Assembly (NCBI RefSeq): GCF_036347135.1
Contig: NZ_CP108938.1
Span: 7,750,001 to 7,814,000, forward strand
Source: Streptomyces sp. NBC_00775
GTDB taxonomy: Bacteria; Actinomycetota; Actinomycetes; Streptomycetales; Streptomycetaceae
Length of the DNA stretch: 64,000 nt
Direction of reading: 5' to 3'
Below are positions 24,827 to 32,794 of this stretch, piece by piece. The first letter of the stretch is position 1. Each line of letters starts with the position of its first letter. Under the pieces are notes generated by a model. It was given only the letters and a program-made list of their open reading frames with translations, was not told the origin of the DNA and searched no databases. Made by a program: the position numbers and the translations under genes.

Positions 24827-24849
24827 AACTTGCATCTAAGATGCAAATT
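24827..24849. promoter_or_regulatory. NsrR-type operator upstream of hmp
   Basis: AACTTGCATCT-A-AGATGCAAATT is an 11-1-11 inverted repeat with 10 of 11 pairs matching and a perfect TTGCATCT/AGATGCAA core. It lies 69 nt before the hmp start. Its AT-rich composition stands out in this GC-rich context. Confidence 0.8.
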
Positions 24850-25087
24850 AAGAATCTCGTGGAGAAGAGAGTGGGGGTCGGCCATTACAGGGACGCGGGT
24901 GAGCAGGCAGTATGGGCAACAGAGCAGGACACCTGCCGTACGCGAGGCGTTCAGGCCGCGGTCGCCCGGGCGATCATGGTCCGCAACGCGCATGAAATGG
25001 TGTTGTGGTGGGATGCTCAGGTGCCCCGATCGTCCCCGAGGCGTGGGAGCAGGCGGCCTGACCAGCAAGGATGGGTGGAAGCGGAAG
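24850..25087. other. Intergenic region between hmp and glnA2
   Basis: Together with the operator this is part of a 329-bp gap. It must hold the glnA2 promoter and 5' leader. I see no convincing -35/-10 pair, hairpin or small gene. The last bases before glnA2 are purine-rich (GGAAGCGGAAG) and act as its ribosome-binding site. Confidence 0.4.
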
Positions 25088-26449
25088 ATGGACAAGCAGC
25101 AGGAGTTCGTGCTCCGGACACTGGAGGAGCGGGACATCCGGTTCGTACGCCTGTGGTTCACGGACGTGCTCGGCTTCCTCAAGTCGGTGGCCGTGGCCCC
25201 GGCCGAACTGGAACAGGCCTTCGACGAGGGCATCGGCTTCGACGGCTCGGCGATCGAGGGATTCGCCCGTGTGTACGAGTCCGACATGATCGCCAAGCCG
25301 GATCCGTCGACGTTCCAGGTCCTGCCCTGGCGTGCGGAGGCCCCCGGCACGGCCCGGATGTTCTGCGACATCCTCATGCCGGACGGTTCCCCGTCCTTCG
25401 CGGACCCGCGCTATGTCCTCAAGCGCGCCCTGGCGAAGACCTCCGACCTGGGCTTCACCTTCTACACCCACCCGGAGATCGAGTTCTTCCTGCTGAAGAA
25501 CAAGCCGCTGGACGGCTCGCGGCCCACCCCCGCCGACAACTCCGGCTACTTCGACCACACCCCGCAGAACGTCGGCCAGGACTTCCGGCGCCAGGCCATC
25601 ACGATGCTGGAGTCGATGGGCATCTCGGTCGAGTTCAGCCACCACGAGGGTGCTCCGGGCCAGCAGGAGATCGACCTGCGCTACGCGGACGCGCTCTCGA
25701 CGGCCGACAACATCATGACCTTCCGGCTGATCATGAAGCAGGTCGCGCTGGAGCAGGGCGTGCAGGCCACCTTCATGCCGAAGCCGTTCTCGGAGTACCC
25801 GGGCAGCGGAATGCACACGCACCTCTCCCTCTTCGAGGGCGACCGCAACGCGTTCTACGAGTCCGGCTCGGAGTACCAGCTCTCCAAGGTCGGCCGCTCC
25901 TTCATCGCGGGCCTGCTCAAGCACGCCGCGGAGATCTCCGCGGTCACCAACCAGTGGGTCAACTCCTACAAGCGCATCTGGGGCGGCTCGGAGCGCACCG
26001 CGGGCGCCGGCGGCGAGGCCCCTTCGTACATCTGCTGGGGCCACAACAACCGCTCCGCCCTCGTCCGCGTCCCGATGTACAAGCCCGGCAAGACGGGCTC
26101 GGCACGCGTCGAGGTCCGCTCCATCGACTCGGGCGCGAACCCCTACCTGGCGTACGCGCTGCTGCTGGCCGCCGGCCTCAAGGGCATCGAAGAGGGCTAC
26201 GAGCTCCCGCCCGGCGCCGACGACGACGTCTGGGCCCTCTCGGACGCCGAGCGCCGCGCCATGGGCATCGAGCCCCTCCCGCAGAACCTCGGCGAGGCCC
26301 TGGTCCTGATGCAGCGCAGCGAACTCGTGGCCGAGACCCTCGGCGAGCACGTCTTCGACTTCTTCCTGCGCAACAAGAAGCAGGAGTGGGAGGAGTACCG
26401 CAGCGAGGTCACGGCGTTCGAGCTGCGGAAGAACCTGCCGGTGCTGTAA
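25088..26449 (+). CDS. glnA2: GlnA2-type glutamine-synthetase-like ligase (gamma-glutamylpolyamine synthetase)
   Basis: This is a 453-residue member of the GS type I fold. It has a beta-grasp domain (GFDGSAIEGFARVYESDM), the catalytic region NNRSALVR, glutamate/metal residues in HPEIEFFLL and SHHEGAPGQQEIDLR, and KPFSEYPGSGMHTHLS. Sequence and length match from memory the S. coelicolor GlnA2, shown to gamma-glutamylate polyamines rather than make glutamine. GYELPPGADDD near residue 385 places a Tyr about where adenylylation occurs in true GS. ATG 25088 follows a purine-rich ribosome-binding site. A strong terminator follows. It is divergent from hmp. Confidence 0.88.
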   Translation: MDKQQEFVLRTLEERDIRFVRLWFTDVLGFLKSVAVAPAELEQAFDEGIGFDGSAIEGFARVYESDMIAKPDPSTFQVLPWRAEAPGTARMFCDILMPDGSPSFADPRYVLKRALAKTSDLGFTFYTHPEIEFFLLKNKPLDGSRPTPADNSGYFDHTPQNVGQDFRRQAITMLESMGISVEFSHHEGAPGQQEIDLRYADALSTADNIMTFRLIMKQVALEQGVQATFMPKPFSEYPGSGMHTHLSLFEGDRNAFYESGSEYQLSKVGRSFIAGLLKHAAEISAVTNQWVNSYKRIWGGSERTAGAGGEAPSYICWGHNNRSALVRVPMYKPGKTGSARVEVRSIDSGANPYLAYALLLAAGLKGIEEGYELPPGADDDVWALSDAERRAMGIEPLPQNLGEALVLMQRSELVAETLGEHVFDFFLRNKKQEWEEYRSEVTAFELRKNLPVL

Positions 26450-26480
26450 GGGCAGGTCACAGCGAATTTCTCGCTGATAT

Positions 26481-26525
26481 GACGCCGCGGGGCCGACGGT
26501 CGTGGACCGTCGGCCCCGCGGCGTC
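26481..26525 (+). terminator. Very strong hairpin terminator of glnA2
   Basis: There is a perfect 21-bp stem, with GACGCCGCGGGGCCGACGGTC-type arms at 26481-26501 and 26505-26525 around a GTG loop, 31 nt after the stop codon. Confidence 0.92.
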
Positions 26526-26598
26526 TCACTGTCCCTGGGTGATCCCGTCTTGACGGTCCCCAGCACAACAGTGAATTCACCGGGCGCGCTGTCGTGAA

Positions 26599-28026
26599 TC
26601 AGGTCGCAAGGGCCCGCGCCCGGTCCGGGGCCGCGCGCCCGCTGAAAGCCTGAAGCGCGGCCGCGGCGGCGCACGCGGTGCATCCGAGGCCCCAGAGCAC
26701 GAGATAGGCGGTGCCGGAGGGAATGTCCGACGCACCGACGACCAGCGAGCCGAGGACGACGGAGGAGCACGCGCCCGCGATGCTGCCGCCCAGTGTCTTG
26801 AGGTTGTTGTAGACGGCGGTGCCGCTCGCGGCGCGGTCGGGGGCGCTGCCTTCGGCGATCACCGTGGGCAGGCCGCCCTGGGACAGGCCCATGCCGAAGC
26901 CCGCCACCGAGTAGGCCGCGATGAACAGGGGCAGATCGGTGCGGGTGAGGATCAGACCCGCGTTGCCGACAGCCGTCAGGATCGAGGCGAGCACCAGCAT
27001 CCGGCGGTATCCGGTGCGGGCGCCGATGAACGGGACCAGAACGGAGGCGGCCATGCCGAGGACGCTGGGGATCACACTCCACAGGCCGATCTGCAAGGTG
27101 GTCAGGTTGAAGCCGTAGCCGCCCTCGGCCGGGTCGGCGGCCAGGTAGGTGACGGCGACGGACTGCCCGGCGAGCAGGACCGCGCCGAGCACGAACCCGG
27201 CCGCGTAGTGCGGGGCGAGTACGCGCCGGGCCATCGCGCGGACGTCGACGAGGGCGTCCGGGCGGGCGAGTTGGGTGCGCAGCCAGGCCCAGCCGAGCGC
27301 GGCCGTCAGCAGAAGCGCCCCGGACATGGGGAGTGAAGCCCAGCCCCAGGCCGTGGCGCGGGAGAGAGCACCGAGCAGGGCGACGAGGGTGAGTCCCAGC
27401 AGGACGGCGCCCGCCCAGTCCATACGCCCCGGGGCGCGGCGGCCGGACTCCGGTACGGCGCACCAGGCCAGGACCGTGCAGAGCAGTGAGAGCACTGCCA
27501 GCGCCGCGAACGCCACGCGTACCCCGCCGAAGATCCCCAGCAGCGCACCCGAAAGGGCATGGCCGAGCAGGGAGCCCAGAGTCAGGGCCGCGACCAGCAG
27601 GCCGATCGCACGGCGCGCGCCCGGTGCGTCCAGCCTGCCGCGCACGAGGCCGATCTCCAGGGGCAGCAGGGAGGCGAGGGCTCCCATCAGGACGCGGCCG
27701 GCGAGCATCGTCGGATAGCTGCCGGCGAGGGCGACCAGGAGAGTGCCGGCCGTGACGCACAGCAGCGCGATGCGCAGCACACGCCGGTGGCCGTAGAGGT
27801 CGCCGAGGCGTCCCAGGGCGGGCACGGTGACCGCCGCCGCGAGGTAATTCATGGTCATGAACCACTGGGCGTCGGCGGCGCCGACGTGCCACGTGTCCTG
27901 CACCGCCGGCAGCAGGGGTGCGTCCGCGCCCTGGACGAACCCGCTGAACAGCTCGAAGACGACCAGGACTCCGACGACGGCGCGGACGCGGACGGGAAGT
28001 TCCCCCGCCCCCGCCGACGTCGTCAC
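26599..28026 (-). CDS. DHA2-type MFS exporter coupled to an M20 amidohydrolase
   Basis: This 475-residue membrane transporter has about 14 segments. It begins VRAVVGVLVVFELFSGFVQGADAPLLP, has motif A-like GRLGDLYGHRRVLRIA, and ends in a run of alanine-rich helices. GTG 28026 overlaps the amidohydrolase stop (GTGA), so the two proteins are co-translated. The long upstream in-frame reading belongs to the amidohydrolase region in another frame. Export of the amidohydrolase product or substrate is plausible but not shown. The shared divergent region with a double Lrp regulator suggests amino-acid-responsive control. Confidence 0.86.
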   Translation of the reverse strand: MTTSAGAGELPVRVRAVVGVLVVFELFSGFVQGADAPLLPAVQDTWHVGAADAQWFMTMNYLAAAVTVPALGRLGDLYGHRRVLRIALLCVTAGTLLVALAGSYPTMLAGRVLMGALASLLPLEIGLVRGRLDAPGARRAIGLLVAALTLGSLLGHALSGALLGIFGGVRVAFAALAVLSLLCTVLAWCAVPESGRRAPGRMDWAGAVLLGLTLVALLGALSRATAWGWASLPMSGALLLTAALGWAWLRTQLARPDALVDVRAMARRVLAPHYAAGFVLGAVLLAGQSVAVTYLAADPAEGGYGFNLTTLQIGLWSVIPSVLGMAASVLVPFIGARTGYRRMLVLASILTAVGNAGLILTRTDLPLFIAAYSVAGFGMGLSQGGLPTVIAEGSAPDRAASGTAVYNNLKTLGGSIAGACSSVVLGSLVVGASDIPSGTAYLVLWGLGCTACAAAAALQAFSGRAAPDRARALAT

Positions 28027-29240
28027 GCGGCCGTCCCCGCGGACGTCCCCGTGTCCGCCAGACGGCGCTCGGCGAGCTCGGACAGCAGCGCCGCCTGCCG
28101 GTACAGCACGCGGTCGTCGAAGACCGCGCGCGGAGAGTGGTTCATCGGCGCGTCCTGCCAGTCGGCGCCCTCGGGTGCGGCACCCACCATCAGCATCGCG
28201 CCGGGGACACGCTTCAGGACGAGGGCGAAGTCCTCGGAGCCGTTGCTGGGCTGCGGGGACTCCCAGACCTCGCGCGGGTCGAACAGGTCGCGGGCGGCGG
28301 CGAGGGCGAAGGCGGTCTCGTCGGCGTCGTTGACGGTGACGGGGTAGTCGAACTTGTAGACGGCCTCCGCGTCCAGGCCGTGGGCGGCGGCGATGGAGGT
28401 CATCAGCCGGGGCAGTCCTTCGGCGAGCCGCTCCTGTGCGCTCTCGGAGTAGCTGCGCACGGTGGCCTCGAACTCGGCATGGTCCGGGATGACGTTGGAC
28501 TTGGTGCCGGCGTGGAAGGTGCCGACGGTGACGACGACCGGGTCGAAGATGTTGAAGGTCCGCGTCACCCAGGTCTGCAGCGCCGTGACCATCTCGCAGG
28601 CGACCGGGATCGGATCCTTGGCGGTGGCCGGATCCGAGCCGTGGCCGCCCTTGCCCCGCACGGTCACGGCCAGCCGGTCGGAGGCGGAGGTGATGGTGCC
28701 GGAACGGGTGATCACGACACCGCCGGGCACCCGGTTGGCCGCCACGTGCAGCGCGTACGCCGCGTCGAGCGGCCGGCCTGCCGCTTCCAGCACGCCCTCC
28801 TCGATCATCGTGCCGGCCCCGTCGTGGCCCTCCTCGCCGGGCTGGAACATGAACACCACGTCGCCGTGCAGGTGCTCGCGCCGCTCGGCCAGCAGTCTGG
28901 CCGCACCGACGAGCCCGGCCGTGTGCAGATCGTGCCCGCAGGCGTGCATCCGGCCGGGAACCCCGGAGGCGTACGCCAAGCCGCTCTCCTCGGTGACGGG
29001 CAGGGCGTCCATGTCGCCGCGCAACAGGACCGCGCCGCCGGGCTTCCCGCCGCGCAGCACGGCGGTGACGGAGGTGAGTTTCCTGCCGAGGGTGACCTCC
29101 AGCGGGAGTCCGTCGAGGGCCGCGAGCACCTTCTCCTGGGTGCGCGGGAGATGGAGGCCCAGCTCCGGCTCCCGGTGCAGCGAGCGACGCAGCTGTACGA
29201 GTTCGGGCTGCAGTTCCTTGGCGCGTTCCACGACCGACAT
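28023..29240 (-). CDS. M20-family amidohydrolase (N-acyl/N-conjugated amino-acid hydrolase)
   Basis: This 405-residue dinuclear zinc hydrolase is of the amidohydrolase/IAA-amino-acid hydrolase/hippurate hydrolase type. Metal-site motifs are GRMHACGHDLHTAGLVG, FQPGEEGHDGAG (catalytic Glu), the dimerisation-domain GGHGS and the C-terminal NGSEDFA. No signal peptide is present, so it is cytoplasmic. ATG 29240 has AGGAGG 10 nt upstream. It is first in a two-gene operon with an MFS exporter and divergent from an Lrp-type regulator. The actual acyl-amino acid is unknown. Confidence 0.9.
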   Translation of the reverse strand: MSVVERAKELQPELVQLRRSLHREPELGLHLPRTQEKVLAALDGLPLEVTLGRKLTSVTAVLRGGKPGGAVLLRGDMDALPVTEESGLAYASGVPGRMHACGHDLHTAGLVGAARLLAERREHLHGDVVFMFQPGEEGHDGAGTMIEEGVLEAAGRPLDAAYALHVAANRVPGGVVITRSGTITSASDRLAVTVRGKGGHGSDPATAKDPIPVACEMVTALQTWVTRTFNIFDPVVVTVGTFHAGTKSNVIPDHAEFEATVRSYSESAQERLAEGLPRLMTSIAAAHGLDAEAVYKFDYPVTVNDADETAFALAAARDLFDPREVWESPQPSNGSEDFALVLKRVPGAMLMVGAAPEGADWQDAPMNHSPRAVFDDRVLYRQAALLSELAERRLADTGTSAGTAA

Positions 29241-29274
29241 GCCGGATCGACCTCCTGGTGCTTCGTGACTGGCT

Positions 29275-29307
29275 GGTACGGTCCGGGCGTACCGGGTTCA
29301 GACTGAA
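29275..29307. promoter_or_regulatory. Candidate Lrp operators in the divergent region
   Basis: Two inverted repeats lie side by side: GGTACG-(7 nt)-CGTACC at 29275-29293 and TTCAG-A-CTGAA at 29297-29307. They lie between the M20 gene and the Lrp-type regulator, which makes them candidate binding sites for that regulator. Confidence 0.5.
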
Positions 29308-29360
29308 GCTCTGGCCGGTTGGCGGGCCGAAAGCGCAGGAAACATGCGGGGAGGTGCGAA

Positions 29361-30416
29361 GTGGCGCAGGATTCGCGTCATTCTCTGGGTGATGTGGACC
29401 AGGCACTGGTGCACGCTCTCCAGGTCGCCCCGCGGGTGAGCTGGGCGCGGATCGGTGCCGCGCTCGACCTGGACGCCGTGACGGTGGCCCGACGGTGGCA
29501 GCGGCTGACCGAGGCCGGCGCCGCCTGGATCAGCTGCCACCCCGCCCCCGCGCTGGCCGACTCCGGGCAGGGGTGTCTGGCCTTCGTCGAGGTCGACTGC
29601 GCTCCCGGCCGCCTGTCCGACGTGGCGCGCGTGCTGGCCGCCGCACCGCATGTCGCGGCGCTCTCGCAGGTCAGTGGGGACCGCGACCTGCTGCTGAACG
29701 TCATGGCCCGCGACCTGGCCTCCCTCGCCCGGTGGACGACCGGCGAACTCGCCGCGCTGGAGGGGGTACGGGCCGTCCGCACCCACCTGGCCGGGCGGGT
29801 CCACGCGGAGGCCAGCCGCTGGCGCCTGCGCGCCCTGAGCCGGGAACAGGTCGCGGTGCTCACCGCGGACGAGCCCGCACGTCGTACGGCCGCGCCCGCC
29901 TTCCCCCTCACCGCACTGGACCATCGGCTGATCACAGCCCTCTCCGTGGACGGCCGGGCCACCTACCGCGCGCTGGCCGAGCGGTGCGACGCGAACCCGG
30001 ACACCGTCCGCCGTCATGTGCGGCGGCTCTTCGCGGCGGACCTGCTGCACGCCCGCTGCGAAGTGGCCCGCCCCCTGTCGGACTGGCCGGTCGGGGTGAC
30101 CCTCTGGGGCCGTGTCCCGGCCGCGCGGCTGCAGGAGGTCGCCCAGCGGATCACCGGCATGCGCGAAGTACGTCTGTGCGCCAGCGTCATCAGCCGGCAC
30201 AACCTGCATCTCGTCGCCTGGGTACGCTCCCTCGACGACGCGCAACGCTTCGAGATCCGTCTTGCCGAACAGGCCCCGGACCTGAACGTCACCGACCGCG
30301 CGGTCGCCCTGGGGCCCATGAAACTCAGTGGCCATCTGCTGGACGAGGACGGCTACCGGGTCGGTGCGACACCGCTCGCGCTGTGGAAGGAAGCAGCGGT
30401 GCCGGGCCGCGACTGA
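29361..30416 (+). CDS. Double-module Lrp/AsnC-family transcriptional regulator
   Basis: This 351-residue protein is two fused Lrp units. The first helix-turn-helix is near residues 10-45 (RIGAALDLDAVTVARRWQRL) with an AsnC ligand domain to about 150. A second helix-turn-helix near 180-225 (RALAERCDANPDTVRRHVRR) precedes a second ligand domain. Such duplicated Lrp proteins sense amino acids and act locally. GTG 29361 has GGGGAGG 6 nt upstream. It is divergent from the amidohydrolase/MFS operon, its likely target. Confidence 0.88.
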   Translation: MAQDSRHSLGDVDQALVHALQVAPRVSWARIGAALDLDAVTVARRWQRLTEAGAAWISCHPAPALADSGQGCLAFVEVDCAPGRLSDVARVLAAAPHVAALSQVSGDRDLLLNVMARDLASLARWTTGELAALEGVRAVRTHLAGRVHAEASRWRLRALSREQVAVLTADEPARRTAAPAFPLTALDHRLITALSVDGRATYRALAERCDANPDTVRRHVRRLFAADLLHARCEVARPLSDWPVGVTLWGRVPAARLQEVAQRITGMREVRLCASVISRHNLHLVAWVRSLDDAQRFEIRLAEQAPDLNVTDRAVALGPMKLSGHLLDEDGYRVGATPLALWKEAAVPGRD

Positions 30417-30427
30417 CGCCGTCCGGC

Positions 30428-31450
30428 TCAGCCGACGTACGCGGGTGACACCGCCGCCGTGCTGATCCGCCGGGGCTTTCCCGTCCCGTCGGCCGGGATC
30501 TCGTAGAGGTCCGCCCCGTAGTCGCCCGGCAGGGCGTAGACGATCGTGTGGTCGTCGCGCCAGACCGCCTGGTCGTCGACGCTGCGGGGTTCGGCGAGGG
30601 GGGTTTCGCGCATCGTGTGCAGGTCGAGGACGTACAGGTGCCAGGGGGCGTCCTTGGGGAGGCCCTTCACGCGCTTCTTGAAGGCGATGCGGGTGCCGTC
30701 GGGGGAGAGGGACGGGCATTCGACGTTCGTATGGAGGGTGGTGACCGTGCGGGTGCGGAGGTCGCCGCGGATCAGGTACGTCGCGCCCTTGGTCGCCAGC
30801 GTCGCGTAGAAGGTGCGGTCGTCGCTCGCGAACGTGATGCCCCAGAAGTTCACGTCCGCCGCGTGGTAGGTCCTGCCGTCCTTCACGACGCGATACGCCT
30901 CCAGGGACGGTGTCAGTTTCCCCGTCCGGGTGTCCACGATCGCCGCGCGGGTCGAGAAGTTCGTCCCCGCGTACGAGTCACCGCCCACGAAGGCCGTCCA
31001 CGCGGCGTACCGGCCGCTGGGCGAGACGCGGGCGCGGGACGGGATGCCGGGGACGTCGTAGCGGGCCGTCTCGTGGAGGTGTGCGTCGAGGATGACGGCC
31101 CGGTAGGTGTCCTGGACCGCGCCGTGCACCGCCTGGAGGCACACACCCGTGCCCGAAGCCGCGTAGAAACGCAGGCACTTGACCTTGGAGGCCGTGCGCG
31201 GGCCCGACGGGTCGGACGCCGGGACCGTGGTCAGCTCGTCGCGGTGCGGGCCCCACGCCATGTTGCGGAAGACCATGCGGCTCTGGTCGCCGGTCAGTGC
31301 GACGGTGCCCGCGGTGATCTTCGGGCCGCCCGGCTGGGTCTGGTTCCTGCGGTCCGCGCGGGCCGAGGCATGCAGCACCGACGCCGTGGCCACGCCCGCC
31401 AGGACGACGAGCGCCGAGATCAGGACCAGGATGCGGGTACGGAGAGTCAT
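30428..31450 (-). CDS. TolB-like beta-propeller protein with N-terminal membrane anchor
   Basis: This 340-residue protein has a signal anchor (ILVLISALVVLAGVATASVL) and then repeated propeller blades with TolB/WD-like signatures: RVSPSGRYAAWTAFVGG, ECPSLSPDGTRIAFKKR and DDHTIVYALPGDYGADLYEIP. It is probably exposed on the outer face. ATG 31450 overlaps the stop of the upstream MFS gene by 4 nt, and it is the last gene of a three-gene operon. Binding partner and function are unknown. Confidence 0.8.
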   Translation of the reverse strand: MTLRTRILVLISALVVLAGVATASVLHASARADRRNQTQPGGPKITAGTVALTGDQSRMVFRNMAWGPHRDELTTVPASDPSGPRTASKVKCLRFYAASGTGVCLQAVHGAVQDTYRAVILDAHLHETARYDVPGIPSRARVSPSGRYAAWTAFVGGDSYAGTNFSTRAAIVDTRTGKLTPSLEAYRVVKDGRTYHAADVNFWGITFASDDRTFYATLATKGATYLIRGDLRTRTVTTLHTNVECPSLSPDGTRIAFKKRVKGLPKDAPWHLYVLDLHTMRETPLAEPRSVDDQAVWRDDHTIVYALPGDYGADLYEIPADGTGKPRRISTAAVSPAYVG

Positions 31451-32793
31451 GCTGCGAGGCCTTCTGACGGGGTGGGGCGGAGGCGGAACGAAAACAGCGA
31501 GAACACCGCGCAGACGGCGAGTGCCACGGCCGACGCCGTGAGCGCCGTACGGTCGCCCCACGCCGTCCAGGCCGCGCCGAAACCGAGCGAGCACACGAAA
31601 CGGGCCAGCGCCTGACCCGTCTGGACCAGCGCGAGCCCGGACGAGCGCAGCTCCTCGGGCACGCTGTCCGAGGCCGCGGCCATCAGCACACCGTCCGTCG
31701 CCGCGTAGAAGCCGCCGTGCAGGACCAGGACGGCGTACGGCAGTGCGCTCCCGTGCCAGGACGTGAGCAGGAGGACGTACGCGAGGAGCAGGGCGCCGTG
31801 GCCGGCCAGGAACACCCGCCACCTCCCGATCCGGTCCGCGAGCCGGCCCAGCGGAACGGCCAGCAGGAGGAACGCCGCCGCCGTGCCGAGCGGCAGCAGC
31901 GCGAACCAGCGGTCGGGTACGCCCAGGCGCCGCTGGAGCAGGAGATAGACGAAGGAGTCGCTGACCGTGGCCAGGCCCAGGAGGAGGGCGCAGACGGTGA
32001 GCCGGCGCAGGGCGGGGCGACGGAGGAGGGCGAGGGCGGCGCGGAGGGTGGGGCGGGGAACATCCGTGGTGTCCGTGGTGTCCGTGATACCCGTCGTGCC
32101 CGTGGTGTTCGTGGTGACGGGTGCGCCCGCTGTTCTGCCCGGCACGAACAGCACCAGCACCAGCACACCCACCACGGCCACGCAGAAGCTCACCATGAAC
32201 ACCGCGTCGTAGCCGTCGACCGTGGCCCGGAGGATCAGGAAGGCCACGAGGGGGCCGAACAGCGCGCCCGCCGTGTCCATGGCCCGGTGCACGCCGAAGG
32301 CGCGGCCGCGGGTCTCCGGCGTGCTCGACAGCGAGATCAGCGCGTCGCGCGGGGCCGTGCGCAGGCCCTTGCCCGTGCGGTCCGCCGCCAGGATCAGCCC
32401 GATGGGAGTCAGGGAGTGCGCCAGCAGCAGCAACGGCTTGCACACCGCCGACAGGCCGTAGCCGAAGCCGGCGACCCACTTGTGGCGGCCGCCGCCCCGG
32501 TCCGCGAGATGCCCGCCGACCAGCCGCACCAGCGCCGAGAAGCCGTTGTAGATCCCGTCGAGGAGCCCGAAGCCCAGCGGGGACAGGCCGAGGCCGGTCA
32601 CCAGGTACAGGGGCAGCACCGCCGTCACCATCTCCGAGGAGACGTCGGTGATCAGACTGACCGTGCCGAGCGCCAGCACCGTGGGCGCGACCGCGGCACG
32701 GCGCCGCCCGGCACGGGGCCGGACGGCGCCTTCCGCGGACGCCGCCGACGCCGGAGAATCCGGAGTACTGGCGCGGCTGTCCGCTACGTACAT
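31447..32793 (-). CDS. MFS transporter in phosphoesterase/propeller operon
   Basis: This 448-residue 12-segment transporter has SLITDVSSEMVTAVLPLYL in the first segment, DRTGKGLRTAPRDALI in the cytoplasmic loop and GRLADRIGRWRVFLAG in the second half, as in a group of MFS proteins of unknown substrate. The central cytoplasmic loop carries a Thr-rich stretch (TTNTTGTTGITDTTDTTD) encoded by a 9-bp tandem repeat near 32063-32117. The start lies 1 nt after the upstream phosphoesterase stop, and its own stop overlaps the propeller start, so all three are coupled. Confidence 0.85.
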   Translation of the reverse strand: MYVADSRASTPDSPASAASAEGAVRPRAGRRRAAVAPTVLALGTVSLITDVSSEMVTAVLPLYLVTGLGLSPLGFGLLDGIYNGFSALVRLVGGHLADRGGGRHKWVAGFGYGLSAVCKPLLLLAHSLTPIGLILAADRTGKGLRTAPRDALISLSSTPETRGRAFGVHRAMDTAGALFGPLVAFLILRATVDGYDAVFMVSFCVAVVGVLVLVLFVPGRTAGAPVTTNTTGTTGITDTTDTTDVPRPTLRAALALLRRPALRRLTVCALLLGLATVSDSFVYLLLQRRLGVPDRWFALLPLGTAAAFLLLAVPLGRLADRIGRWRVFLAGHGALLLAYVLLLTSWHGSALPYAVLVLHGGFYAATDGVLMAAASDSVPEELRSSGLALVQTGQALARFVCSLGFGAAWTAWGDRTALTASAVALAVCAVFSLFSFRLRPTPSEGLAA

Positions 32794-32794
32794 G

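Noticed and set aside
26599..29406. A 935-codon frame suggesting a large MFS fusion protein
   Set aside because: The upstream half overlaps the M20 gene in another frame. GTG 28026 with the GTGA overlap gives a normal 475-residue transporter.
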